From Valencia hispanica (taxonomy: Eukaryota; Chordata; Actinopteri; Cyprinodontiformes; Valenciidae): 64,000 bases of DNA. Shown piece by piece: positions 13,393-25,963 of this stretch. The DNA lies in contig OY747711.1 in the NCBI GenBank assembly GCA_963556495.2, positions 35,440,914-35,504,913 on the forward strand. Reading direction: 5' to 3'. Made by a program: the position numbers and the translations under genes. The notes beneath the pieces are model-generated. The model was not told the origin of the DNA and did not search any database. It saw nothing but the letters and a program-made list of their open reading frames with translations. The first letter of the stretch is position 1, and every line of letters starts with the position of its first letter.

Positions 13393-13399
13393 TTAAAGA

Positions 13400-13980
13400 G
13401 GACCCAAGTGCAGAGAAGAAATCTGCCAATGGGGTGAGCAAAAGTTGGTTGGCTAGAATTCTTAAAACTGGCAAAGAAATCTTAGAATAAGCTTAATTTT
13501 CTTGTGCAAAACTTGCTTGTTAAGAAAAATTTTTTCTCTTTAGACAGAAAAAAAGAAAACTTTTCTAGAAACAAGGCTTTTTAACTTTCTTGAAAATGCT
13601 TTTTTGCAGTGAACTATTAAAAGGTAGTGATGTTAATAAGAAAAACGACAACTTACAAAGGTACTGTATGGAGGTAAACTCAAGCCAGTGGAGAACAGTT
13701 CAAACCAGAGAACCTAAATATAGTGAAGAGAAGTGACGGTAACTAAATAACCTGAACAACTAATCAGAGGGAAACATGTGCAGGTGGAGGAGTGAGTGAG
13801 CAGAGGGAGATTGTAGGTTACTTGCTGCTAGGAAGGGAAAGGATGGATGATACACAGATTAAGTCCCTTGCTCAATAAACTTGTTAATAAAAGCTTGAAT
13901 GGAACCCACAACCTTATGATGATATGACTACTCCACCCACTGAGCAACTAAAATGTAAGGAGCATTGTTGAGCAAAGCCA
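13400..13980. other. Non-coding stretch
   Basis: A/T-rich sequence without a credible gene or element boundary. Confidence 0.45.
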
Positions 13981-13984
13981 CCAG

Positions 13985-14400
13985 GAGGCCTACATTAAAT
14001 TTGGAGGAGTTGCAGAGATCCAAAGCCAATGTGCGTACAAGAGAACAAGTAGTTGTGCAGTCCATAAATCTGGCATTTATGGAAGTGCTGCAAGAAAACA
14101 GAAAAGCATAGGGTGTCCAGTTTAAAGTTTTCCGACAGTAACAAAGAACGGAACAAACGTGAAAGAATGTGCTCTTGTTAGAGAATTAAACTTTTTGGTC
14201 TCCATACAATAAACTGTATGTATGGTGGAAAAGTAACACTACAAATCACCCTGAATAAGACATTCCCAAGGTGAAACATTGTATTGCCAGCTTCATGCTG
14301 TGGGGATACTTTTCTTCAGCAGATATAGGGAACCTAGTCAGAGCTGATGGAAAAATTAATGTAGCTAAATACACTGAAATAGGCTGCAAAACACGTGAGG
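13985..14400 (+). mobile_element. Tc1-type transposase relic
   Basis: It includes the word string of a Tc1 DNA-binding and catalytic region: 'aggagttgcagagatcca', 'cataaatctggcatttatgg', then a short open stretch (14271-14395) reading SFMLWGYFSSADIGNLVRAD, which aligns with the usual SIMLWGCFSSxGxGNLVRVD. The reading frame is broken upstream and the termini are not recognisable. It is a dead fragment. Confidence 0.65.
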
Positions 14401-14479
14401 CTTGCGCAGAGGTTTGCAACACCAATTGGGTAACTAGATTTAAAAAAGGCTATCCTTTATATATCTAAAGTCAGATTAC

Positions 14480-16915
14480 AGTCAGGATGGTTTTCTTCAG
14501 CTGATTGTGTGTAGTTCTACTGTTGTTATCTAAATGACCTACAGCTTGACCTGAATTTAATTGTTGTTTTTTTGTCTTTTTTTGTTTTTTAAAGACAAAG
14601 AGCAATGTAAAATAGACTTTATTTAAGAATAACAAAGGGGACTCACTGTCACTCACTGTTGTTAGCTCTTGCTCCCTTTGAATGTGGCTCAAAACAATGA
14701 TAAAATGACTTGTTGTGGCGACAGGTGTGGCACACGGGTGGTTTGCGTGGTTGTATGTGAGAATGAAAGCGTTTTTTCTCATCCTGTGCTCTTTTACAAT
14801 ATGTTGTGCCTCATTTGTTCTCCTTCCCCCTCAAGTTAAAATGCAAATGGGGGAAGTGTTTAAAAAAACATCATGTTCTGTGTCAGACAATTAACAGCCT
14901 CCCCGCTGAGCTATTCGAGCAAGACACACTCGCAAAGCTCGCCAAGCAAACAGTATTAAAGCATTTAGCATGTCCACTCATGTCACTCTATTCATTTTAA
15001 CTTGCATTAAACTGTAATGGGAAATTAAAATAAAAGATTAGTGCAACATATCTTGTTTTGAGCAGCTGTGAAGAATAAGTCCCCCCAAAAATGTCTCACA
15101 TATGTTGTGAGATTAATGTGACACTTTCCCATGATTTCCATCAAATCTAAAATTTTACATACTGCCATTGTGTAAAGCCAGTTTTTACCTGGATGATGCA
15201 GTGCAGCAGTCTGCTGGCAATATGACAAATAGAAAGGTAACAGAGAGGAATTTTTATGCAGTTTTCAGGCTTGTGAGAAAAAGATTGACTGTGGAGGTTT
15301 TTGACAAACTAGCAGTGAAATTACTCTCTCCCACACTCTACTCTCTCTCATCTTGAACAGCAGAACTACCATCCCCACCTCCAGACCTGCAAATTGAGAA
15401 GGAAAAGGCGGATTGGTTATGGTGCAGTTATGTTACTGTCTGGGTAAAAGTGTGTCTGTTGTTGCACATTCAGCCCCATCTGTGTCCTTGCTTGCTAGAC
15501 AGTTTTATTTCTTATTGGAGTAGCAGATCCTACAGGATTCATCTCAGCATTAGCCTCCCATGAGTGGATTCCTTGTAGGACACAGAATTCAGTGATTGTA
15601 AACCCCAAACCAATCTCAAGATCAACACTCCATTAGCTAAGAAAACATGAAATCTGGAAGGGAGATGGGAAAAATGCAGATGTGACAAACAAGACAAAGC
15701 TTATTGACTTTTTCCTTAGAGGTGATCATTTGTGTGGTGAAGCATACTGGGTGTTTTTACAGCCTTTTCAATTATGGATCGGTTTCATGGAGCAACGACT
15801 TTAAAGTCATGTGCTCAATATTGCAGTTCTTAACTAAGAGGTACAGACCATTTAAAGCTGTGTTTAACCAAAACAATTTTCTTGCAATGTGTATTAATTT
15901 TAAGCAACATCAACATCAATATGCTAAGCCGGAGCACATTACCATGACAGATGCTTTCTTTATGCCACCCTCAGTCTTTCCCAAATCCATTTACAAGCTA
16001 GTTTGGCATTTTATGATCTCTATTTATTTTAAAACATCAAATCGATACATGCAATATTCCATACTTCATAAACCTTAAGAAATTACAGTGTTCGGGGGTC
16101 ATTTCTGCTGCTTGAGACATTAACCCAGGGATAATTCTGATTTGAAATTTGGCAATAATATGAGTTGTGATAAGGAGTGGCTCACTAACTTGATAATATC
16201 ACCCTATTAAGTCTCACAGTCATTTTAAATTTGGAGTTTCAGCTTTAATGAGAGACGTGCCAAATTATCACACGCCATTTTATTCCATATGAGCCCATAT
16301 GGCATTGGTAATTTTCAAGAGTGAGTCTTTAATTTGTATAACAGATAATAAAATACAGATATGTTCAGCATAAAGTGCTGGCAGAACCATATGATTTATG
16401 CTGCATTCATTTCAAATCTGACTGCTCTTGTCAAGGCCACCATGACTTCAACAATTGAAGTACCTGGAGTGACTTGTAAAAAGCAGACAGGACACGTACA
16501 AGATAAGCAAAGCTGTGCCCTCCTGCCAAAGGACATGGAAGATTACTAAAGAACTCATACATATTCTTCAACACATGACTCCATCCTGGAAGCAGATTTT
16601 TATCATAACCTAACTAGTTGTAAAAGACTCCAGGCTTTAACTGATATTTCTGCCTAATCTGACAAGCGGTCAAAAACTGGATTTAATGGCTATAAGGGGT
16701 TAAATAGTAGTTTAGTAATTGTCATGCCACAGTTAACCATTTTCACTCATGCACTACCCACTCATTAACTGAGTGAGAAAACAAACACTATGCCTGCAAT
16801 GAAATGTATTGCCCTGCATAATGTTCAACCCCTTTTTCACTTAAACAAATTTGAAATTTGTTGCATCTGAACCGGTTTTCACTATAATTACAGCAATTAT
16901 GTTTTAGAGTTTGTC
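14480..16915. other. Non-coding stretch, candidate conserved elements
   Basis: No gene. Two segments look unlike repeat debris: 14790-14990, which has an ATGCAAAT octamer, and 16210-16330, with paired 'ccatatgagcccatatgg' and 'aattatcacacgcc'. Both have the texture of conserved vertebrate enhancers. A cross-species alignment would be needed. Confidence 0.35.
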
Positions 16916-16918
16916 ATT

Positions 16919-16983
16919 AGGCAAGGCAAGGCAAGGCAAGGCAAGGCAAGGCAAGGCAAGGCAAGGCAAGGAAAGGCAAGGCA
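16919..16983. repeat. (GGCAA)n tandem tail of the LINE
   Basis: Thirteen or so near-perfect 5-bp units with one variant (GGAAA). They abut the LINE 3' end and define its 3' boundary. The same tail begins the second L2 copy at about 24882 with only two to three units. Confidence 0.9.
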
Positions 16984-17162
16984 ATTTTATTTGTATAGCA
17001 CACTTTCAACAGCAGGGTAATTCAAGGTGCTTTACATGATTTGGTGATTTAAAAGAAACACATAAAAGAAATACACATTACACATGATACACAATAAAGC
17101 AAGAGAAAAATAAAAAAAAGCAAGAGAGCATGAACACATTTCATACATATAACATCAAGCAT

Positions 17163-20146
17163 TTACTCAAAGGCAATTCTAAACAGATGGGTTTTTAGTC
17201 TCGATTTAAAGCAGTTCAGAGTTTCAGCAGCTCTACACTCGTCAGGAAGTCCGTTCCAGATAAGGGGAGCATAGAAACTGAAAGCTGCTTCTCCATGTTT
17301 AGTTCTGAGTCTAGGGATGTTTAGTAGGCTAGAGTTGGAGGACCTGAGTGGTCTTGGTGGTTGGTACCATGACAACAGGTCTTCAACATATTTTGGTGCT
17401 AAGCCATGTAATGATTTATAAACTATTAAAGTATTTTAAAGTCTATTCTCTGAGCTACAGGGAGCCAGTGTAAGGACTTTAGAACTGGGGTGATGTGCTC
17501 TACTTTCCTGGTTCTAGTGAGGACGCGAGTGGCAGCGTTCTGGATCAGCTGCAGCTGTCTGATTGACTTTTTAGGCAGACCTGTGAAGATGCTGTTGCAG
17601 TAATCAATCCGACTAAAGATAAACGCATGGATGAGTTTTTCTAGGTCGTGTTGCAAAATCAGTCCTTTAATCCTAGAGATGTTCTTCAGGTGATAGAACG
17701 CTGACCTTGTTATTGCCTTTATGTGACCCTGGAGGTTCAGGTCTGAGTCCATTACTACACCTAGGTTACGAACCTGATCAGTAGTTTCTAGCTGTATTAA
17801 TTGAAGCTGTGTGCTGACTCTTGATCGTTCCTCCTTGGGTCCAAAAATAATCACTTCAGTTTTGTTTCTATTCAGCTGGAGAAAGTTATGGCACATCCAT
17901 CCATTTATTTAGTCAAAACATTGATTTAGGGTTTGAATGGGTTCAGAGTCACCTGGTGACATTGTAATGTAGAGCTGAGTGTCATCTGCGTAGTTATGGT
18001 AGCTAATGTTATTGGTCGCTATAATCTTGCCTAGTGGGAGCATGTAGATATTAAATAAGAGGGGCCCCAGGATGGAGCCCTGGGGCACCCCACATGTGAT
18101 TTCTGTTCGTTCTGATGAAAAGTTTCCTATTGAAACATAGAAGTCCCTGTTCTTTAGGTAAGACTCGAACCAGCCAAGTACTGTACCAGAGAGTCCGACC
18201 CAGCTCTCCAGTCGTTCCAATAAAATATCATGATCAACAGTGTCAAATGCTGCACTGAGGTCCAACAGAACCAGCACTGTGGTTCTTCCACAGTCTGTAT
18301 TTATGCGGATGTCATTAAATACTTTGACGAGGACAGTCTCGGTGCTGTGGTGAGCGCGGAAACCAGACTGAAAAGCATCAAAACGGTTTGTCATTGTTAT
18401 GAAGCCATTTAACTGCTGAAACACAGCTTTTTCAATAATCTTACTGATGAATGGGAGATTAGAGATCGGCCTGTAGTTCTGCATTAACGTGTTGTCCAGA
18501 TTTTTCTTCTTTAGCAGTGGTTTAATAACTGCTGTTTTTAAAGCCTGAGGGAAGACACCTGATAGCAGTGATGAGTTCACTATTTGAACAAGATCAGAAC
18601 CAATAACAGGAAGAACCTTCTTTAGAAAAGCTGTGGGTAGGATATCAAGACAGCAGGAGGAGGAGCTTAATTGGATAATGATTTTTTCAAGGCTGTTCTG
18701 GTTTAATTCGTGGAATTCAGACATTTTCTCTACATTGTTGATTGGGGATGGCACTGGTTGTGGGTTCGATATTGAGGTACAGATTGACCGTCTAATTGTT
18801 AGAATCTTTTCAGTGAAAAAGCTGGCAAATTCATTGCAGGCCCTGGTAGAGTTTAGTTCAGGGGCTACTGTCACTAAAGGATTAGTTAGTCTTTCCACTG
18901 TTGCAAATAGAGTCCGTGCGTTATTAATGTTTCTGTTGATGATTTCAGAAAAGAACGATTCCCTAGCTTCTTTTATAGTTAGCTGATATCTATTCAGTCT
19001 CTCTTTGTAGATCTCACAGTGAACCTGGAGTCTAGTTTTCCGCCATTTTCTCTCGGCTCGTCGACACTCTCTTTTTTCACTACGTACCAGTGGATTACGT
19101 GTCCACGGAGACTTCTTTCTACCTGAGACTACTTTCACTTTAGTTGGAGCAATGGAATCCATGATGTCTGAGATTTTTGCAAGGAAATTATCTACCAACT
19201 TATTTACTGAGTTTGAGTTGGGAGATGAGGGGGATGTGGTGGAAGGATAAATACGTTTAAAGATTTCTACTGAACTGTCCCCTAGAAAACGCTTTTTTAT
19301 AGTGGTCTTACTGTGGCTGGATAATTTAGCAGAGATGGTACTTTGAAAGAAAATACAGAAATGGTCAGATAATGCAATATTAATTACAGAGATGTCAGAA
19401 ATACCTTTGCTGATAATTAAGTCCAGAGTGTGTCCTTTATTGTGTGTTGGTTGTTTGACATGCTGGATCAGTCCGAAGTTGTGGAGAGTATCATCTAACG
19501 TTTTTGCTTGTCTATCTTGGGGGTTGTCGGTATGGATGTTAAAGTCCCCCACGATGATTAGTTGGTCATAGTCAATACATATTACAGAAAGAAGGTCATT
19601 GAAATCATTGAAGAAGTTAGAGTTAAGTTTTGGTGGTTTATATAAACTTAGAAATAACGCTTTGTTAGGCTCATTTATCTGGGTGGGTAGGTATTCAAAA
19701 GAATCAAACGTGCCCAGAGTTACCTTTTTAAAGTTCATTGAGTTGTGAAAGATGGTGGCTACACCTCCGCCTCGTTTGTGTTTTCTGTTCTCGCTTAAGA
19801 AATTATAATTTGGAGGACTGGATTCTATTAATGAAGTTGTTTCGTTATTTTCATCTAGCCAAGTTTCTGATAAAAAAAGGGCGTGTAAATTATGCTCAGT
19901 GATGAAGTCATTGATAAGAAAAGACTTCCCGGATAGAGATCTAATGTTTAATAAAGCTAACTTAAGTATTGTGATGATGGGCAGCTGAACCTTCTGACAG
20001 GTTATCAATTTGAGATTTTGTTTAATATGAGAGCGTGTGGTTAACGGTTTATGTTTCCTGCTGCTGATAATCACTGATATAGCCTCAGGGGTGCCGGGTG
20101 AATTCTGGGAGACGGTAGGGTTGGATTTATTGCCCGGTTCCCTCAA
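17163..20146 (-). pseudogene. L2 LINE ORF2, endonuclease-reverse transcriptase, lightly broken
   Basis: The protein would nick target DNA and reverse-transcribe the LINE RNA. An apurinic-type endonuclease domain starts near residue 62, with SETWLD at 93-98, GDFNIHTD and a SDHF motif. A reverse transcriptase follows, with PLLKKKNLD, NYRPISNLPF, LLDLSAAFDTVDH, GVPQGSILGPLLF and the catalytic YADD at about 719-722 (nt 17981-17992). The first 745 codons are open. A single in-frame TAA lies at 17909-17911, and a one-base loss near 17436 shifts the frame before the last 90 or so codons. Without these two lesions the protein would be close to 1000 aa, normal for L2. It starts within a few bases of the ORF1 stop; the 5' limit of the open frame is a TTG, so the true start is uncertain. 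Confidence 0.9.
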
Positions 20147-20149
20147 ATA

Positions 20150-21463
20150 TCAGATATCTGTAATAATCAGTGGGGGGAAGCTCTCAGGCTTATGGACACT
20201 AGTCCCAGGCGTTTGGTGTAGTCTAAGTTTAGGTGTTAATTGTGTCCCAAATTTGATTTGCTCGTTCAGTCTGTCTGTAAAGTTTCTAAATGGAGACTCA
20301 TTTGATGTGGCTGAGTCACAGGAAGATGAGGACTTAATCTCTGATGGTTGTTTATCTGTTCGGTCCTGTGGTGTCATCATGACTTGCTGTTTTTGTTCTC
20401 TGATATCCATGGGCGCCTCAAGGTCAGCTTTTGGGAGCAAGTGTTTTGCTTTCTGATGTTGATAAGAAAAAATGTTGGCTGCTAACAGCCTTACTCCGGA
20501 CCTGTTCAAATAGCGCATTCCTGCTTTTAACAGATGATTCGCACTTCCAAATACTTTGAAATTATTAATAAATGTGAACGACTTCTCAGCTGATTGTTTC
20601 TTCAACCATTTATGGAGCATGCGGAGTCTGCTAAATCTTTCATCATTCCCTTTAGGGACTGGTCCGCTGATGAGGATGTTTACGTTAAGTCCATCAAGTC
20701 TCTGTAGGAGATCAGAAAAGTCTCTCTTCAGAATCTCTGATTGTCTCATCGCGATATCTGCTGATCCAGCGTGAATGACGAGCTTTTACAAAGCAGGATG
20801 TTGGTCCAAGATTTTAGGGATTTTTTCTGATATTTCTCTCACTGTATTTTTGTAGCAGCTATAAACTTTGGTATTCTTGCTACAAAAAGCCTCAGTTCCA
20901 TTAATTGATCCGTCTTGTATGATAACAGTCTTTGCTGGAGGCGCTCTTACTTTGTTATGTGTCCGTTTGATGCGGCTGGGTTTCTCCTGGTGGCTTTGAC
21001 TGGTCCTGGGGGATGCGTCATCTTTCAGGGAACTCAAGGCTGCGAATCTGTTTTTCAGCGGGATTCCAGGTGGAGAAATATCTCTTGTTTTTGGCTGAAA
21101 CCTCTTTTGTTCACTTTTAGCAGAAGCGGCAGTTCTGGGTTCAGAGGTTTCTCTGTGTCTGAGTTTCTTTTGTTTTTTCTTCCTCGGAGAACGGGCTGGG
21201 GTTGATTTCATGCGTTTTAAAGCTGGCCAGTTTTCATTATAGTGCGGAGTTCTGCCGCTCAGACGCCTGTAGGGAGTCTCTGTGGCACGGTTAGACCGAT
21301 GTAACCCAGGGCTGTTTGTATTCAAAGGCAAAGGTAAAGTTGTGTCATTTTGTCCATAATCAGCGTGGAGATCAAAATTAATTTCCAGACGACGTGGCTT
21401 CGTTTCAATGCCCTCAATTCTGTGGAGCAGTTTTTCAAAATCCTCAGCTGAGCAAAAAGCCAT
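20150..21463 (-). pseudogene. L2 LINE ORF1 with esterase-like (SGNH) domain, one stop
   Basis: ORF1 proteins of L2/CR1-type LINEs bind the element RNA, and those of fish L2 carry an SGNH-hydrolase (esterase) domain. The likely start is the ATG at 21461-21463 (MAFCSAEDFEKLLHRIEG), since codons upstream are hydrophobic untranslated sequence. The first 200 or so residues are basic (KKKQKKLRHRE and similar). The esterase-like half then runs from VIIQDGSIN through KLVIHAGSADI and NILISGPVPKGNDERF to FKVFGSANHLLKAGMRYLN. One in-frame TAA at 20786-20788 interrupts it and the frame continues unchanged afterwards. The expected GDS and GTND blocks appear as DGS and GSAD, so the catalytic signature is altered. 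ORF2 begins a few bases downstream. Confidence 0.8.
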
Positions 21464-21839
21464 GTTGATAAGTCCATAGAAAAGTAATCCAAGAAGAGAT
21501 CTGGTCCAATACAGTAACTCCAGGGGCTGGGGAAATAAAGTAACTAAGAAAAGGTTAAGAAAGAAAACAAGAAAAGCAAACAAAAGAAAATAAAGTGAAA
21601 GGATCTGGAGAGAGACAGAGAGCAGCTGCTCCTCCTTCAGCAGACAGCGAGAAACATTACAACATTTCTACATCCAGTGATCAACATTTTTGCCCTATCG
21701 TTGCAAAACAGCTCAGACTCAGTCACAAAGTATCTGATCAGGTCTAGACTTGACTGAGCCACTGTAACTAATTAATGTACTTTGATCTAAACCATCCTGT
21801 TGTTGCTCTGGCTGTTTTTTTGTTTTTTGTTTTGCCGTC

Positions 21840-22530
21840 CGGCTCCAATATCAAATCTTATGCCACCTCCATCAGTTTTTTCAGGACTGACCTATATTTA
21901 GGACCATCCATCTTCATATATCATCTGATATGACCAGCTTCCTTGCCACTGACAAAGATGACATTCTCACCATATGATGTTGTCACCTCTATTTTTTTTA
22001 CAACATAGGTTTTAGGATGTTTAATGTTAGTTTTCCATCACACATGGCATTTTCCATGTAGACTTGTGCAAACTTTTATTAGGACATAGTATGGAGTTCT
22101 TTCAATAATAACATTCTTCTCACAGCTGTTCCACGAAGTTGACTAATTACTTTCAATGGATTTCACTACATGAGCTGTAGGTCTGAAACCTAACCTTGTT
22201 TAAAATGTCCCCACAACTTTAACCTCTTGTAATTCACTAGTGTCCTCCAGCAAACCTCTGAGGCATTTACAGAACACCTTATTTCATTAATCTCCGTAAT
22301 ATAAACATATATGGACTCTTTTTACCAATTAGGGGACTTCTCAAGGCAATTGGTTGCACTGGTTGTTATTTACCGATATCAAATTAAAGCCCCCTGAGTA
22401 CAAATGCATGAAACCGTTTTCAAAAAATTTGAAAACCATGTCTACTTTATTTTCTGCTTCATAGTTTTAAGGTCCCTTGTACTGCTCTAATACATACATC
22501 CCAATAACATACATTAAAACACTGGTTGCA
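21840..22530 (-). mobile_element. Tc1-like relic (MITE-scale)
   Basis: A series of words matches a common fish Tc1 family in reverse: 'cacaactttaacctctt', 'cagcaaacctctgaggc', 'ggcaattggttgcactgg', 'agccccctgagtacaaatgc', 'tttgaaaaccatgt'. No frame survives and the termini are indistinct. Confidence 0.5.
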
Positions 22531-22539
22531 GTGCTACAA

Positions 22540-24880
22540 GATAAAAAACTTTTTTCAAAGACTTCAAATTCTTTTGAAAGTCATTAGAAGTAACACTTCT
22601 GTGTACTCCTGCAAACACATCATATACACATAAGCAAAGAAATACTGGTACATTAGGGCATTGTCTCCTAAACATTACCTAACGTACATGTGTATACCAA
22701 ACGGCCCCTCATAAAGAGACTTTTATTTGCAAACAAGCTTGTTTAAAATTGTTGAGTAGTTCACCTGAAACTCTTTTCCTCATTCAGTATATTTCTGATT
22801 CTTTTGATAAGATAAAAGAAACATAAATTATTTAAAATCCCAGACAGATACAAGTTGTATAGGGATATCAGTCTTCATTTCAGTTGGGGATGCAAAGAAG
22901 AGAGCTGAGCTGAGGGTATGCAGGCTTCTCTTTTGCCTTTACACCTTAACTTTGGATAGGCAGTAAAAACTAATGTATGGACAAATAAATGGACAAATGG
23001 ATGAATGGTTTGCAATTTCATGCAGTTTAATGTTCCTGTGCTGTCTAATCAATCTCTACTTCTTTTGATCTTTCCAGATTTTATTCCTGTTTGTAATTAA
23101 TATTATCTCAGAAGATCAGAGATTTAATTTTTAGCGGGTAATTTTTGCTTGTGACTAGTGATTTGTGCTTGTGTTTCGTTTAATTTAAGTAGTCACCCGT
23201 ATCTGGCAATTCAGTATGTGCCTCTGAATCCACTGTCCCCCTAATATATTTTTTCCTGAACTGTACAAATTTGAAGGTTGCAACAATATATAATTTGGTT
23301 TTAGGTTAACCATACAATATACTGCTTTTGGTATGAAAGAAAGCCCAAAATAGGCAAAAGTTATATTTTTTATTTTCTTTTGTCTTTTTGGTTCAGAAAG
23401 GCAACAGTGGCAGTAGAGCTAAAAAGCAGATTTGGACTGGCAGCCACGCAGAAAATATAAACACAATTCCAGCCATGCTTTCAGTTTTACAAGGCTGCAC
23501 ATGTGTGGGGTCTTCAGTACATCATGTTTTAGCCAAGGCCAAAAGGCCTTACCAACAACATTTGTCTTAAAATCTAATACAATTAAGCTTATTTTGGAAG
23601 ATTATCGCACTAAATCAATATTTCTTAGATGTTGACATCACTGCAAATCTTAAATACAATCATTCTCCTAAGTTTCTAGAAACATTTTACTCTTTAGATT
23701 ACTAAAAGACAGTAACTGATAATAAACCCATAAATTGTGGTCCAGTTTACTGAAAAACCAACTCATGTTTCATGCTCTGGGTGAGCAGGCAAAGGTTTTC
23801 AGCATATACTGAAAATGACTCCATCAAAGTTGTTTTGACCATCTGCCACAGGCCTTGGTAACATGATTTTCTCAGAGAAATCCAATATTTATGTAGTTAA
23901 CATTCTCATCCAAAGCAAACTGAAAAGGCTTAAATAAGCAGGCTGCTCTTGTTGTTTCAATAACTGTGCCCTCATGATCTGAGTAATGGAGCAGCTATGA
24001 GCTTGTACATCCAACTGCAATCACTTCTAATGAAAACAGAACTATCAATACACGTAAAATCATTTCCTGTTATTTTCAACCTACTGGGCTAACTTAGGCT
24101 ACTGCATATATAAGAGGTTTTTAGCTGACCTTAACATACAAACCTTAAACACTGTTTGTACTGTACCATATTGTGTACTAATAATCATGAAAACACTATT
24201 AGAAAGTTACTAAAATTGCACGGTGACTAAGGATGTTCACACTCATATTTAAAATGCAAAACTGGCAATTGGCTCCAGGAAAAAAAAATTATTCTTTTGG
24301 TTCTTCAGGCATTTATTTTCCTTCCTAAAGCCAGACAGCAATTTATTTTATTTTTACCATCAGTTAATATTCCTATATTTGACGAAAGCCTCTTTGATAT
24401 ACGAGGAAGACCCACATAATTGCAGTTCAGTCAGCAATTAAAAAGTTTTTATTTTCTTTTTTGTTATCCCTAGGTGCCCCTTTTGATCTGTGATGCATAA
24501 AAGTGGGGTTATAAAACACAGTGCAAAAGTTTTAAATCACATAGCTATTTTTTCTTACTTTGCCTGAAGACTTTTCAAAGTGATCGCAATCAATAATTCT
24601 CTAGGCTTTGAGAAGGTTTTTCAGGTTTTCTTTAGAATTTGTTTAGAAATGTTTAAAGCAAAAAAAACTGAGAACTAAAGAAGAGTCCAAGGCTGAAAAA
24701 AACTTCCTTCAGGAGTTCAAGCGTATCTAAAATTCAGCTATTAAAAAAGGAGGAAAAAAGATTTGATCAAATAGCACTTGGAGAATCACCTCAATACTAC
24801 AAAATCATTGGTGTCAAAGTATGTTACCTACATTGAAGGATGTCCTGATAAGGATCTTTTGTTTACAACACCTCTGCAAG
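22540..24880. other. AT-rich non-coding stretch
   Basis: No gene seen. About 24515-24880 has faint Tc1-like words ('agtgcaaaagttttaaatca', 'cttggagaatcacctcaata') and may be another very old Tc1 relic. Confidence 0.4.
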
Positions 24881-25208
24881 TAGGCAAGGCAAGGCTATTT
24901 TATTTGTATAGCACACTTTTAACAAGATAATTCAAGGTGCTTTACATGATTAAGGGGTAAAAACAAAAATAGCAGTAAAACACAGACAAAGCATATAAAG
25001 TTAAAACAGCAATAAAACAAGAAGCACACACAAAACATATGAAAACATTACTCAAAGGCAGCTCTAAACAGATGAGTTTTTAGTTGGGATTTGAAAGAAC
25101 TCAGTGTTTCAGCAGCTTTGCAGTTATCTGGAAGTTCGTTCCAGATTAGAGGAGCATTGAAACTGAAAGCTGTTTCTCAATGTTTGGTTCTAATTCTAGG
25201 GATGTTGA

Positions 25209-25327
25209 GTATTGGAATGGATTGGAATGTTTGTATAAATGTATTGAAATGACTTCTTGTTAAGTGGCTTGAGATGACATCTGTTGTGAATTGGCGCTAT
25301 ATAAATAAACTGAATTGAATTGAATTG
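25209..25327 (+). mobile_element. LINE/SINE 3'-tail fragment inside the L2 copy
   Basis: About 120 bp that the L2 sequence lacks at this position. It ends in 'ggcgctatataaataaactg' and (AATTG)n, a tail of the type used by fish LINEs and their dependent SINEs. It marks a later insertion. Confidence 0.6.
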
Positions 25328-25426
25328 AAATTGAGCAGACTGGAATTAGAGGACCTGAGTGGTCTGGGGGGTTGGTATAGTAACAATAAATCTTTAACGT
25401 ACTTTGGTGCTAAGCCATTCAATGAT

Positions 25427-25963
25427 TTATAAACTAGTAAAAGCATTTTGACTTTTTAGGCAGACCTGGGAGGCAGTAATCAATCCAACAAACGATAAAT
25501 GCATGGATGAGTTTTTGAGGTCCTGTTGCAACATCGGTCCTTTAATCCTATAAATGGTCTTTAGGTGATAGAAGGCTGACATTGTTATTGCCTTTATGTG
25601 ACCCTGGAGGTTCAGGTCTGAGTCCATTACTACACCTAAATTTTGGGCCTCATCTGTATTTTCTAGCTGTATTAACTGAAACTGTGTGCTGACTCTTGAC
25701 CATTCCTCTTTAGGTCTAAAAGTAATTACTTCTATTATGTTTGTGTTCAGCTGGAGAAAGTTATGGCACATCCATCCATTGATTTCCTCGATGCATTTAC
25801 TTAGGGTTTGGATGGGTTCAAAGTCAACAGGTGACATCGTAATGTAGGGCTGAGTATCATCTGCATAGTTATAGTAGTTAATTTTATTGGTTGTTATAAT
25901 CTGGGCACATGGGAGCATGTAGATATTAAATAAGAGGAGCCCCAGGAAGGAGCTCTGGGGCAA
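25427..25963 (-). pseudogene. L2 LINE ORF2 fragment (RT palm and thumb)
   Basis: An open stretch of 178 codons matches the long L2 ORF2 from just before the catalytic motif ([15 protein letters not shown]) through [34 protein letters not shown] and [13 protein letters not shown]. Substitutions are spread throughout. A deletion of about 65-70 bp just downstream removes part of the C-terminal region. There is no endonuclease domain and no function. Confidence 0.85.

Larger units (their letters stand above)
16919..21660 (-). mobile_element. Nearly full-length L2-type LINE
   Basis: About 4.7 kb on the minus strand. The 5' end lies near 21660, followed by an esterase-like ORF1, an endonuclease-RT ORF2, a short 3' UTR with 'gtgctatacaaataaaat', and a pentanucleotide tail of about 13 GGCAA units (plus-strand reading, 16919-16983). 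A short tandem tail instead of poly(A) is typical of L2/CR1 elements. ORF1 and ORF2 have only a few disabling changes, so this is a fairly young copy. I could not define a target duplication. Confidence 0.9.

Noticed and set aside
18633..18986. Plus-strand frames within the L2 LINE
   Set aside because: Shadows of the minus-strand ORF2.
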